Source: an uncultured Prevotella sp. (GTDB lineage: Bacteria; Bacteroidota; Bacteroidia; Bacteroidales; Bacteroidaceae). From it: a stretch of 64,000 nucleotides of DNA. The DNA lies in the NCBI GenBank assembly GCA_946614435.1, contig CAMOGW010000009.1, positions 16,656-80,655 of the forward strand, in the 5' to 3' direction. The translations under genes and the position numbers were made by a program. The notes beneath the pieces are model-generated. The model was not told the origin of the DNA. It saw only the letters and a program-made list of their open reading frames with translations, and ran no database searches. Below, one piece after another: positions 24,938-35,201 of the stretch. Positions within the stretch are counted from its first letter, which is position 1; every line of letters begins with the position of its first letter.

Positions 24938-27900
24938 ATGAGAAAACTAAAACTATTAATGGCGGCATGCGCCCTGGTGGGTGGTGTCGCAGTAGGCTGG
25001 GCGCAGACAGCCCCATTCCTTCAGGAGAAGAGTGACTTCAGTGGAGCCACAGTATCATCGTTGACAACATTTGTTCCCTCGGGAACTACCTACACGCTCG
25101 AACTAACTGGATGTGTTGCAAGTCAAGAAATCACCGTCCCCGGCGGCTCTTTCTCTTATATGCCGACAACAAACGGAACCGTCCGCTTCGTAAGAAATGG
25201 CGGTGATGTCGTCTATGTGTATGAGGGGACGACCTATAAAGGAACGGTATCAGTATCTACACCTGCAGATCCGACATTCCCAGATATTTACGGAGATACT
25301 GACAGTTCTACTGACAAAACAGGTATTTACTCAGAGAACAACCTCTTTAAAAACCCAGGTTTTGAAACATTGGGAGAAAAACTTAGCGATCACAATTATA
25401 AAGCTCAGAATTGGGAAGCTAATGGATATTCTTATGGAAGCAAAAGTCGTGTAAGAGACAATGCAAATTTGTCTGGTCAGGAAGGCAGTTGCACTTTCAT
25501 GATTCATGGTTATGGATCCCCCGCAGAGTATTTATCTCAGCAAGTGGAAGGACTGAACAACTTCACTCCATATCAAGTCAAGATGAAAATATGGTTCCAT
25601 GAGGGCGCAGCATGTACTTATACCGCAACTGTTGGTACATCAATTGGAAATGGAGCATTATATTCTGGAGAAGTAGCCACTCCAGGGAGTGGGTCGGCTG
25701 ACAGAACCTTCACTTTCAATACCGATGACCTGACAGGAGAGAATTATTACTTTACTCTGACTCGCATAACAGATAAACGAATTGGTAATTTTGACCGTAT
25801 GACTATGGTTGCAGCTACTGGTGGCGGCATTGGCATCACTGGCGCAACTGGCGCGACATTCCTGACAGGAACAGCCTATGCCCCCGAAGGTGTTTTAGCA
25901 GCAGCCTTAGAGAATGGTCCTATTGATGTAACCTCTCGCGTTACTAATCCTAATTTCGATTCGAATATCACAGGTTGGACTTCTTATACTAATTCTTCCA
26001 GCAATAAGGTTGCTAATAACAAAACAGATTACACGACAAACTTCTGGGAAAACTGGAACCCGACCGCAAAAGAAGGCCGCATGTTCCACAACAACCTGCC
26101 CCAGGGTACATACGAACTACAGATTTATGCATTTGCCGACCAACTTGGCTATATGACTCCGTTCAGCACTGCGGTTGCCGTTTATGCGCAAGGGCAGGAA
26201 GTGGGGACGTCTTCTTCTGATAAAGTTCGCCCGAACTATGTTAACGACATTAACTTTGCATACTACAAATCCTATGCATACGTGGATGAAACGGGAAAAT
26301 TGGAAATTGGTCTCCGTCAATATTCTCCGGCACAGTTCCGTTGGCTCGGTATTGACAATGTCACACTGAAATATATTGCTACCGACAACCAAGAAGAAGC
26401 AAAGATGCTGGAACTCTATCAGGCAAAATGGGAAGCAGCAAAGGCTATCCTTTCTGATGGTAACTATTCCAGTGTCTTAGGAAAAGAACGCACGGACCTT
26501 GTTAATGCACTTTCTGCAACAGTATCTGCATACGCTGATTATAAGACCGTGGCTGACGCGGCTCACACAGCATGCCAGACTTTTATGAGTGCTAAAGATG
26601 TATATGCTGCCTGTGCTACAGAATATAGTCACTACCAAGAACTCTCCGGCACTGCCACCTATGAGAGCTTCATCTCCAGCACAAGAACCGCAACTGATGT
26701 CCTGAACGCTATTAAAGAGGCTGAGTATGTTGCCGTCACCACCACATACGATACCGATGGCTCAGCGCTTTTCATTCCGTCTTGGGACAATACGAATTTT
26801 GTTGGTGCGACAGGTCAACACTGGAGTGGAAATGGTGCTACTGAGTATTTCGACAGATGGAACGGGGAAGCAATCAATTGTTCAATATCTAAGACTGTCA
26901 CTCTTCCTGAAGGCCACTATGTGTTCTATGCTGCTGGCCGAGGACAAGCTAATTCAGCCTCTTCAGTTACACTAAAAGTGACATACGATGAGACGACACT
27001 GACACAGGCCTACACGATGAAAGGCGATACCGGATATGGTATATCTACTGACGGTAAAGCAAATTTCTCTGCCTCTGGCGAATACGCCAATAACGGTGCA
27101 GGCCGTGGTTGGGAGTGGCGTTATATTGCATTTGACCTGAATACAGAAACGAGTGTTACTCTTTCTATCGAGGGTACGGCAAACAATTCATGGATGAGCG
27201 CAAGTGATACCAAACTACTGACTTACGATAACATCGCCGTTACACGTCAGAACTACGAGGCTGCTCTTGCGGCTGCACAGGCTTATCAGGATGACGAAAT
27301 GTTCACTGAAGACAAAGCATCTCTCAATACAGCTATTTCTGACAATACGCTCACCGTAGCTACTGCTACGCAGTCTGAGTTGACCACTGCCACGGAGAAC
27401 CTCAATGCTGCCGCTGCAAAGGCTGCTGCCGACATTGTTCGCTATACGACATACACTACCGCTGTTTCTACCATCAATAATGGAACAAACGTCGACCTGA
27501 CCAATCTGATTGGCAACCCCAGTTTTGAAAGCACTGCTGCTTATGCACTTGTTGCGGATGGTTGGGTGAATGAAGGTGTCGGCACTCAAGGACAGACCAA
27601 TGATGGTTTTGGCAACAACCGTGTAGGTAACGTGTTTGCTGAACGCTGGGCCAATAACACTGCTATTGGTGCATTCAAGACTTACCAGACCATTGACGCA
27701 CTGCCCGCAGGTCTTTATGAAGTGTCTGTTGTCGCATCATTCAATGGTACTGGTGCATCACTGGTTGTTAACGGTGCCACTACTGCCATTACTGATGCTG
27801 CTACCTATTCTCTTCTTACCCAGATTTCCGACAAGGGGACTATTGAATTAGGTGTACAGGCTGTTTCGCCTACAGGTTCTTGGTTCATGGCCGACAACTT

Positions 27901-29338
27901 CCAGCTAAAGTATGTTGGCGAAGACTTCCCTGTCTATACCCTCGCTTCTGGCAAGATGGGTACTGACAAGGCTGCTGCTCAGACCGCTGCTGAAGCAGCT
28001 TTCATAGAGAACAAGACCGTCAGCAACTACAACGCACTGCTTGCCGCTATTGCTGAAGCAGAGGCATCGAAAACCAACTATGCAGCCCTGAAAGCCGCCA
28101 TTGACAAGGCTGAGGCTGTGAAAGAGGCCAACAACTTCGTCACTTCTGATGCTGCCACGACTTTTGCAAATGAGATCTCTACGGCCACAGCAGCTTGGAC
28201 GGACGTTACTTATACCGATGCACAGGCCACTGCTGAAATCACCACTCTGGGTACAGCTATTTCCGGACATCGCGGAAATGCAACTGGTAAGGCCGGCAAC
28301 TATATTGTCTCTGCCTGGGATACCAACACCAACGGTCAGACTGAAGGCAACTGGGATGGCTACTACATCAACACATGGTCAACTGAGGGTGACAACGATG
28401 GCTCTGGCTTCTCGGTTCCTTTCTTCGAATACTACGTTAATAATGACCAAAACCTTCCTGCCAAAACTATGACCGCAACACTGACAGGTCTTGAAAACGG
28501 TTGCTACGATGTTACAATCTGGGCTCGCGTACAGCGCAGAACCGATGCTGACTTTAACGGTGACAACTCAATGATTACCATGAGCGTGAACGATGGCGAG
28601 AAAGTGAGCATCATGAGCAATACCAGCAACAATGTAGGAACTGGAGGTAGCACTATGCGTCTTGGTCGCTATACTGCTCGCGGCATGGTGACCGACGGCA
28701 CGCTGACACTGAGCATCGACGTGAAGTTAGACGCTAATGTTCACTGGCTCAGCTGGCGCGACGTGAAATACACGAAGGTGGCCGACGAGTCTATAACCGT
28801 CAGCGATGCAGGCTTTGCTACTTACGTTAGTGACAACGACCTTAACTACTCTGGCGTTACTGGTCTGACGGCTTATAAAGCTACCGTTAGCGGTAATACC
28901 ATTACCTTCGAAACGGTGACCACCGTTCCTGCTGGTGAAGGCGTGCTGCTGAAAGGTGCTGGTGACACCTATAGTGTTCCCGTGACCGCTGGTGTGGCAG
29001 CTTGGGGTGCTGAAGAAAATGCCTTCATTCGTGGCACGGGCGCAGCTGTAGAGACCGGCAGCGGTCCTTACAACTACATTCTGAACAAGGTGAATGGCGT
29101 AATAGGCTTCTATCGCGCAAATAATCAGATAGTAGCAACAAATCGCGCTTACCTGCAGACCACTACAAATGCAGCCCGTCTGAACATCAGTTTCGACGAT
29201 GACGACCAGACAACGGGTATCGCTCGCGTAGAAGAGACCGTAGCCAACGATGCTGTCTATACACTGAGCGGCGTGCGCGTGGAGAAGCCCACTAAGGGAC
29301 TCTACATCAAGAACGGCAAGAAGGTTGTGATAAAATAA
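24938..29338 (+). CDS. Large secreted/surface protein with repeated carbohydrate-binding-like modules and C-terminal sorting-like domain
   Basis: Signal peptide MRKLKLLMAACALVGGVAVGWAQ; repeated N-P-x-F motifs (NPGFET, NPNFDS, NPSFES); C-term YTLSGVRVEKPTKGLYIKNGKKVVIK. Confidence 0.85.
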   Translation: MRKLKLLMAACALVGGVAVGWAQTAPFLQEKSDFSGATVSSLTTFVPSGTTYTLELTGCVASQEITVPGGSFSYMPTTNGTVRFVRNGGDVVYVYEGTTYKGTVSVSTPADPTFPDIYGDTDSSTDKTGIYSENNLFKNPGFETLGEKLSDHNYKAQNWEANGYSYGSKSRVRDNANLSGQEGSCTFMIHGYGSPAEYLSQQVEGLNNFTPYQVKMKIWFHEGAACTYTATVGTSIGNGALYSGEVATPGSGSADRTFTFNTDDLTGENYYFTLTRITDKRIGNFDRMTMVAATGGGIGITGATGATFLTGTAYAPEGVLAAALENGPIDVTSRVTNPNFDSNITGWTSYTNSSSNKVANNKTDYTTNFWENWNPTAKEGRMFHNNLPQGTYELQIYAFADQLGYMTPFSTAVAVYAQGQEVGTSSSDKVRPNYVNDINFAYYKSYAYVDETGKLEIGLRQYSPAQFRWLGIDNVTLKYIATDNQEEAKMLELYQAKWEAAKAILSDGNYSSVLGKERTDLVNALSATVSAYADYKTVADAAHTACQTFMSAKDVYAACATEYSHYQELSGTATYESFISSTRTATDVLNAIKEAEYVAVTTTYDTDGSALFIPSWDNTNFVGATGQHWSGNGATEYFDRWNGEAINCSISKTVTLPEGHYVFYAAGRGQANSASSVTLKVTYDETTLTQAYTMKGDTGYGISTDGKANFSASGEYANNGAGRGWEWRYIAFDLNTETSVTLSIEGTANNSWMSASDTKLLTYDNIAVTRQNYEAALAAAQAYQDDEMFTEDKASLNTAISDNTLTVATATQSELTTATENLNAAAAKAAADIVRYTTYTTAVSTINNGTNVDLTNLIGNPSFESTAAYALVADGWVNEGVGTQGQTNDGFGNNRVGNVFAERWANNTAIGAFKTYQTIDALPAGLYEVSVVASFNGTGASLVVNGATTAITDAATYSLLTQISDKGTIELGVQAVSPTGSWFMADNFQLKYVGEDFPVYTLASGKMGTDKAAAQTAAEAAFIENKTVSNYNALLAAIAEAEASKTNYAALKAAIDKAEAVKEANNFVTSDAATTFANEISTATAAWTDVTYTDAQATAEITTLGTAISGHRGNATGKAGNYIVSAWDTNTNGQTEGNWDGYYINTWSTEGDNDGSGFSVPFFEYYVNNDQNLPAKTMTATLTGLENGCYDVTIWARVQRRTDADFNGDNSMITMSVNDGEKVSIMSNTSNNVGTGGSTMRLGRYTARGMVTDGTLTLSIDVKLDANVHWLSWRDVKYTKVADESITVSDAGFATYVSDNDLNYSGVTGLTAYKATVSGNTITFETVTTVPAGEGVLLKGAGDTYSVPVTAGVAAWGAEENAFIRGTGAAVETGSGPYNYILNKVNGVIGFYRANNQIVATNRAYLQTTTNAARLNISFDDDDQTTGIARVEETVANDAVYTLSGVRVEKPTKGLYIKNGKKVVIK

Positions 29339-29370
29339 ACAAGGTGTAACTTCAAAAAACGTAAATAGAC

Positions 29371-29544
29371 ATGAAAAAGATATATTATAAGCCGGAGACT
29401 AAGATTGTTGAAGTGCAACTGGCACAAATCATTGCCGGATCACTGCAGGGTATGGCTGAAGAGGGTGGAAACGTCGAGGTGATAGATGACAATGCCACAG
29501 ATGCAGGCATGTCTCGCGGCGGCTTCTGGGACGATGACTATTAA
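29371..29544 (+). CDS. 57-aa small protein ending GGFWDDDY
   Basis: MKKIYYKPETKIVEVQLAQIIAGSLQGMAEEGGNVEVIDDNATDAGMSRGGFWDDDY*; not in ORF track (<60 aa). Confidence 0.7.
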   Translation: MKKIYYKPETKIVEVQLAQIIAGSLQGMAEEGGNVEVIDDNATDAGMSRGGFWDDDY

Positions 29545-29694
29545 TCTCCGACCATAGCGTCAGCTGAAAGCAATCGGGCGGCATCACTCTCTCATGGGTG
29601 GTGCCGCTGCTTGTTACGTATAAAAATCATCTGCGATATTTTGAAGAATCAGAAATAATCTTTATCTTTGCGGTGAAAATAAAAAGGAAAAACT

Positions 29695-30615
29695 ATGAAC
29701 GAAGATAACAGATACGTGAGATTCGACTGGGCTGCCAAGCGGATGCTGAGAAATAAGGCCGACTTCGTGGTGTTTGAAGGGCTGATTTCGGTGCTGCTGG
29801 GAGAGAAGATTACCATCGTGGAACTTCTCGAAAGCGAGGGCAATCAGGATTATGAGGACGATAAGTTTAACCGTGTAGATATCAAGGCTAAGAACTCGAA
29901 GGACGAAATCATACTGGTGGAGATACAGCAGACACGTGAGCTGTACTACCTGCAGCGCGTCCTCTACGGTGTGGCGAAGGCCATCACAGAGCATATCTCT
30001 CGCGGACAGAGCTACAGGAACGTGAAGAAGGTGTACTCAATCAACATCATCTACTTCGACCTGGGACAAGGTGCCGACTACTTGTATCACGGTCAGACAA
30101 AGTTGACGGGGGTGCATACTGGTGATGACCTGCTCATCGGACAGCGCGACAAGGATGCACTGCGGATGCAGGTTCCTGAGGAGGTGTTCCCGGAATACTA
30201 TATCATACGTGTGAACGAATTCAACAAGCTGGCTACTACTCCCCTCGAAGAATGGCTCGACTATCTGAAGACCGGACACATCAAGGAGGATACTACCACC
30301 CCGGGACTGCAAGAGGCCCGCGAACGGCTGGAATATCTGAAGATGGATCGTAGGCAACGTGCCGAATACGACAATCATCTGGATATTCTCATGTATCAGA
30401 ACGATGTGCTGGAGGGGGCCAAACAGGAAGGCTTGGCCGAAGGTCGTGCCGAAGGTCGTGCTGAAGGTCGTGCTGAAGGTTTGGTTAAAGGTCGTGCTGA
30501 AGGTGAAAAGGCAAAAGCTGTTGAGATAGCTCAACAGTTGAAATCTATGGGACTTTCTGTAGAGGACGTAGCTAAAGCCACTGGACTGACTGCGGATGAG
30601 GTGAAGAAACTATAA
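29695..30615 (+). CDS. Rpn/PD-(D/E)XK nuclease family transposase-like protein
   Basis: RYVRFDWAAKRMLRNKADFVVFEGLISVLLGEKITIVELLESEGNQ...DIKAKNSKDEIILVEIQQ; AEGR repeats near the C-terminus. Confidence 0.88.
   Translation: MNEDNRYVRFDWAAKRMLRNKADFVVFEGLISVLLGEKITIVELLESEGNQDYEDDKFNRVDIKAKNSKDEIILVEIQQTRELYYLQRVLYGVAKAITEHISRGQSYRNVKKVYSINIIYFDLGQGADYLYHGQTKLTGVHTGDDLLIGQRDKDALRMQVPEEVFPEYYIIRVNEFNKLATTPLEEWLDYLKTGHIKEDTTTPGLQEARERLEYLKMDRRQRAEYDNHLDILMYQNDVLEGAKQEGLAEGRAEGRAEGRAEGLVKGRAEGEKAKAVEIAQQLKSMGLSVEDVAKATGLTADEVKKL
30436..30503 (+). repeat. 12-bp in-frame tandem repeat (GCYGAAGGTCGT)
   Basis: Encodes AEGRAEGRAEGRAEGLVKGRAEG inside the Rpn ORF. Confidence 0.85.
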
Positions 30616-30659
30616 AGGTCTTGATTCAGACTAACCCATAAAAACAAGACAAAAACAAT

Positions 30660-31697
30660 ATGAAGAAATTATTATTATCGGCCATGTTGGCCATCGGTGC
30701 CCTGACTGCTCAGGCCCAGAACCCACAGAAGGGAACTTACGGATACCTGTATTGCCACATGAGCGACCGTGGAGAATATACCGCTTATGCCATTAGCCGC
30801 GACGGCATGAACTATGAGGACATCATAGGAGGAAATGCCATCATGGACCCCAAGGAGCACGCCCGAATCGAGGGGGGACAGCGCGATGCCTACATCTGCC
30901 GCGCATGGAACGGCAAGGGATATGTGATGGTGACCACCGACATGTGTGTGGCCAAGAGTCGCAAATGGGACAACTACGGAATAGACCTGCTCAAGAGCGA
31001 CGACCTCATTCACTGGACGAGTGTCACCTTCGACTATCGAAAGGGCACCAGTATCTTCTCGAACCCGGAGGCCGAGAGCGTGTATAAAGACTGGTCAACC
31101 ATCAACCGCGTGTGGGCACCGCAGATATTCTGGGACCCCAACTACGTGTGGGAGAACGGCGAGAAAGGTGGCTACATGATCTACTACAGCATGCTGAACC
31201 GGCCTGAGGAAGGCTACGACCGCATGTACTACAGCTATGCCGACAAGTCGTTTACGAAACTGACGCAGCCGCGCCTGCTCTTCGACTGGGGCTATGCCAC
31301 CATCGATGCCGACATTAACCTGCTGGCCGACGGCAAGTATCACATGCTCATCAAGAAAGAGGGCGGACAGAAGGGCATCTTCACCGCCACGAGCGACCAT
31401 CTGACCAGCGGATGGGGCGAGCCTGTGGCCGACGACTACGTGAGCTTTGAGGGCAAGAAGAACTGTGAGGGATCGAGCGCCTTCCAGCTCATAGGCGACA
31501 AGACTTGGCGCGTGGCTTATATTCAGTATAGCGACACCCCCAAGCACTACCGCATCTGCGAGGCCGACGAGAACCTGCGCAACTTCCGTAATCCGCAGGA
31601 CATCAAGGGCGTGACGGGACCACAGCACGGCTCGTTCATGCGGCTCACTAAGAAAGAATATAAGCGACTGAAGAAGTGGTCGGACAAGCAGAAATGA
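30660..31697 (+). CDS. Secreted glycoside hydrolase family 43-like protein
   Basis: Signal peptide; beta-propeller-like segments KGYVMVTTDM, DDLIHWTSV, VWAPQIFWDPNY. Confidence 0.85.
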   Translation: MKKLLLSAMLAIGALTAQAQNPQKGTYGYLYCHMSDRGEYTAYAISRDGMNYEDIIGGNAIMDPKEHARIEGGQRDAYICRAWNGKGYVMVTTDMCVAKSRKWDNYGIDLLKSDDLIHWTSVTFDYRKGTSIFSNPEAESVYKDWSTINRVWAPQIFWDPNYVWENGEKGGYMIYYSMLNRPEEGYDRMYYSYADKSFTKLTQPRLLFDWGYATIDADINLLADGKYHMLIKKEGGQKGIFTATSDHLTSGWGEPVADDYVSFEGKKNCEGSSAFQLIGDKTWRVAYIQYSDTPKHYRICEADENLRNFRNPQDIKGVTGPQHGSFMRLTKKEYKRLKKWSDKQK

Positions 31698-33643
31698 AAC
31701 GTCAGAGACAAAATAACAGAAATCAAGGACCGGTGAGCAAGACGGAGCAACCGACGGCTGCACCGCAGAAAAGCCGTGGCCTGGCCAAATGGCTGCAGCC
31801 AGCAGGGACAGGCGTGTGCGTGCTGGCGCTCGTGGCGGCGTTTGTGGTCATGGTGACGGTGGAAAGCGACTATCTGAAGCGTGTAGAGGAACTGAACCTG
31901 TTTCTCTACACGCCATTGTTTTTCAAGCAGCAGTTAGTGGTGCCGGGCGGACCGCTCACCTATTTGGGCACCTACTTCACGCAGTACTTCTACCATCCCT
32001 GGGTGGGCAGTCTGTTGCTCTGCCTGTGGCTGGGCCTGATGATGTGGCTCACGAAGCGTGCCTTCGGCGTGTCGCAACGGTGGATGCCCGTGCTGCTCGT
32101 GCCTGTGGCAATGATTCTGCTCACCGACTTCGACTTGGGCTACTGGATCTATTACCTGAAGCTTCGCGGCCATTTCTTCGTTGCCGTGACGGGTGTGTCG
32201 ATGGCTGTAGGCACTACGTGGCTCTATCGTGTGCTGGCCGAGAAGGCCGGTGGAAAGAATCAGGGACTGGCTACGGCGCTGCTGGCGCTGTTTGTCGTGG
32301 CAGTGGCTTTCTGCTCCTATCCCGTAGGTGGCTTCTACGGCATTCTGGCGCTCTGTCTTATCGGACTGCTGACTTGGCGCATCAGTCAGCTGTCAATGTG
32401 GCAGAAGGGCATCCTCTCGGTAGTGGTCCTGGGCATGATAGCATTCGTTCCTAACTTTTACTATCGCCATGTGTTCTATCAGACGAACAGCGATTTCGTC
32501 TTCATGCAGTCATTGCCCGTCTATAGCGTGGGCGAGACGTTCACACCTTATTATATTCCTTATATCGTGCTCGTCGTCTCGTTGGCAGCTTTAGCCCTGC
32601 TTTATCGGGTCAAGGTGAACATGAAAGACTGGATGGCGGCCCTGCTGCCATTGGTGGTGGCTGGAGTAGGGGTGTGGAGCTGCTGGAACTGGTGGTATAA
32701 GGACAAGACCTTCCACGAGGAGATACGCATGAATGCCTGCGTAGATAAGGGCGACTGGGAAGGCGTGCTGAAGATCGTGCGCGAGCATGAGGGCGAGCCC
32801 ACTCGTATGATTGTGGTATATAAGAATCTGGCACTCTTCAAGTTGGGACGTGCCGGCAACGAGATGTATGCCTATCCCGACGGGGCAAAGAAGCCCGACG
32901 CCAACTTCGAGCTGCGCATGGCTCAGTTGGGCGGCAAGAACATCTACCTGCACTACGGACTGCCCAACTACTGCTACCGCTGGTGCCTGGAAGACGGCGT
33001 GGAGACAGGCTGGCGCGTGGATCATCTGAAATTCCTGTTGCGTTGCTCGCTGCTCAATGGCGAGTGGCAGGTGGCACAGAAATACATCGACCTGCTGAAA
33101 CAGACGAGATACTATGCTGAGTGGGCCGCACAGTACGAACCGCTTACTAAGATGAAGGAGGCGATGAAGTCGCAAATCAGTCAGCATCCCGAACTGGGAC
33201 CCATCTACCGGCTGATGCTGAACACCAAAGACCAGCTGGGCAGTGACCAGTCGCTCATTGAAATGTTCATGCTCAATCTGCAAGCCTATCGCGTGACCGA
33301 CGATGTGGTGTGTGCCGAACTGGCGCTTCTCTCAGCCTTACAGCTCAAGGACATTCCTACTTTCTGGCGGGCATTCAACCAGTATGCCCTGCTGAAGAAG
33401 GACGGCATCATACCGCGCTATTATCAGGAGGCTGCTTTCCTCTATGGCAATCTGGAACACAACGTGGATATAAGCCGCATGCCCTTCGATCCGTCTATTC
33501 CGGCTAACTATGCCGCCTTCATGCAGGCTGCCCAGCAGTATCCAGGCAAGTCGGAGGAGCAGCTGAAGGACTTGCTCAGAGCACGCTTCGGCGACACGTT
33601 CTACTATAACTACTTCCTGATGCGAAACATGAAGACGTATTGA
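31676..33643 (+). CDS. Large integral membrane protein (DUF6057-like)
   Basis: Multiple TM helices then soluble helical C-terminus; overlaps the upstream GH43 gene. Confidence 0.75.
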   Translation: MVGQAEMKRQRQNNRNQGPVSKTEQPTAAPQKSRGLAKWLQPAGTGVCVLALVAAFVVMVTVESDYLKRVEELNLFLYTPLFFKQQLVVPGGPLTYLGTYFTQYFYHPWVGSLLLCLWLGLMMWLTKRAFGVSQRWMPVLLVPVAMILLTDFDLGYWIYYLKLRGHFFVAVTGVSMAVGTTWLYRVLAEKAGGKNQGLATALLALFVVAVAFCSYPVGGFYGILALCLIGLLTWRISQLSMWQKGILSVVVLGMIAFVPNFYYRHVFYQTNSDFVFMQSLPVYSVGETFTPYYIPYIVLVVSLAALALLYRVKVNMKDWMAALLPLVVAGVGVWSCWNWWYKDKTFHEEIRMNACVDKGDWEGVLKIVREHEGEPTRMIVVYKNLALFKLGRAGNEMYAYPDGAKKPDANFELRMAQLGGKNIYLHYGLPNYCYRWCLEDGVETGWRVDHLKFLLRCSLLNGEWQVAQKYIDLLKQTRYYAEWAAQYEPLTKMKEAMKSQISQHPELGPIYRLMLNTKDQLGSDQSLIEMFMLNLQAYRVTDDVVCAELALLSALQLKDIPTFWRAFNQYALLKKDGIIPRYYQEAAFLYGNLEHNVDISRMPFDPSIPANYAAFMQAAQQYPGKSEEQLKDLLRARFGDTFYYNYFLMRNMKTY

Positions 33644-33683
33644 ACGGTGAACGGTGAACGTTGAACGATGAAAAACGAAAATT

Positions 33684-35192
33684 ATGGGGATGAAACGACT
33701 ATATGAATTGATGATGATGACGGGAGCCTGCATGCTGATGGCATGTCAGGGCGCTCAGGTGCCGACTGCGTTTGACCAACTGAACACGCAGCCGGACATC
33801 TATCCCGACTATGTGGGGGTGACGGTGCCCGTGAACATGGCTCCGCTGCACTTCCAGTTGAAAGATAAGTATGACGAGGTGGTGACGCGCCTCACGGCTG
33901 GCGACGAGCAACTGGTGCTCGGCGGACAGCAGGTGCGACCTGAACAGGATGACTGGCAGGACTTGGTGGATGAGGCACTGAAGGGCGACAGCATCAGCGT
34001 AGAGGTCTTTACACGCATGGGGGAGAAATGGCAGCGCCATGCCCCCTTCGGCATCTATGTGTCGCCCGACAGCATAGACCCTTGGCTCACCTACAGACTG
34101 ATTTCACCCAGCTATGTCACCTACGAAGAACTGACCATCAATCAGCGTTGTCTGGAGAACTATGAGGAACGCGTGATTTATGATAACATGCTTTGCTCCA
34201 CCGAGCTGAACGGACAGTGCATCAATTGCCACTATAGTCAGTTGGGCAATCCGCAGCGTACACAGTTTCATGCCCGTCAGAACATGGGCGGCACGATGCT
34301 GAACATTGACGGAAAACTGCGCAAGGTGAACCTGAAGACGGATAGCACGCTCTCAGCCGGTGTCTATCCGGCTTGGCATCCACAGCTGAACATCATTGCC
34401 TACTCGACGAACAACACCATGCAGAGTTTCCACACGCTGGATGTAGATAAAATCGAGGTGCTCGACGCGCAGAGCGACCTGATTCTCTACGATCCTGAGA
34501 CCGACGAGGTGGGCGTGATTGAAAACGACGAGAATGAGTTTGAGACTTTCCCCTGCTGGACTCCCGACGGGCGCTGGCTCTACTACAGCTCGGCTCATTT
34601 TGAATATCGTGACACTGCGGATCGCGATGCCGAATGCATCATGCGCTACAAGGAAATAAAATATAACGTATATCGTAAGCCGTTCGACCCTGCCACCCGC
34701 ACTTTCGGTCCACGCGAGATGGTGTTTGCTGCCGACACGCTCGGACTGAGCGCCACACTGCCACGCATCTCGCCCGACGGGCGCTTCCTGCTCTTGGCTG
34801 TGGGCGAGTGGGGCACGTTCCACATCTGGCACCGCGATGCCGACCTGTGGATCATGGACTTGAAGACGGGAGAGATAGGACCATTCCAGGAGGTGAACAG
34901 CCCATCGGTGGAATCGTTCCACAACTGGAGTACGAATGGGCGCTGGATCGTGATCAGCAGTCGTCGCGACGATGGCAACTTCACCCGCCCGTTTTTTGCC
35001 CATGTTGACGAGAACGGACACGCCACAAAGCCTTTCGAACTGCCAACCGACGATCCCAACTATCATCGCGAGTTCATGAAGAGCTATAACGTGCCAGAGT
35101 TCATGCGGGGACCGGTTGCAGTGAAGCCGCAGGACTTTGCCGACGCACTGAAGAAACCAGCCGTTCAGGCTAAATATGGAGGAAGAAAATAA
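33684..35192 (+). CDS. TolB/PD40-like beta-propeller lipoprotein with a CxxCH motif
   Basis: Lipobox LMACQG; GQCINCHYSQ; PDGRWLYYSSAH, SPDGRFLLLAVGEWG. Confidence 0.8.
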   Translation: MGMKRLYELMMMTGACMLMACQGAQVPTAFDQLNTQPDIYPDYVGVTVPVNMAPLHFQLKDKYDEVVTRLTAGDEQLVLGGQQVRPEQDDWQDLVDEALKGDSISVEVFTRMGEKWQRHAPFGIYVSPDSIDPWLTYRLISPSYVTYEELTINQRCLENYEERVIYDNMLCSTELNGQCINCHYSQLGNPQRTQFHARQNMGGTMLNIDGKLRKVNLKTDSTLSAGVYPAWHPQLNIIAYSTNNTMQSFHTLDVDKIEVLDAQSDLILYDPETDEVGVIENDENEFETFPCWTPDGRWLYYSSAHFEYRDTADRDAECIMRYKEIKYNVYRKPFDPATRTFGPREMVFAADTLGLSATLPRISPDGRFLLLAVGEWGTFHIWHRDADLWIMDLKTGEIGPFQEVNSPSVESFHNWSTNGRWIVISSRRDDGNFTRPFFAHVDENGHATKPFELPTDDPNYHREFMKSYNVPEFMRGPVAVKPQDFADALKKPAVQAKYGGRK

Positions 35193-35201
35193 TTGAAAAA
35201 T

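Noticed and set aside
29578-29608. GCGGCATCAC...GTGGTGCCGC hairpin after the 57-aa ORF as terminator
   Set aside because: No T-run after the stem; cannot be called a terminator with confidence.
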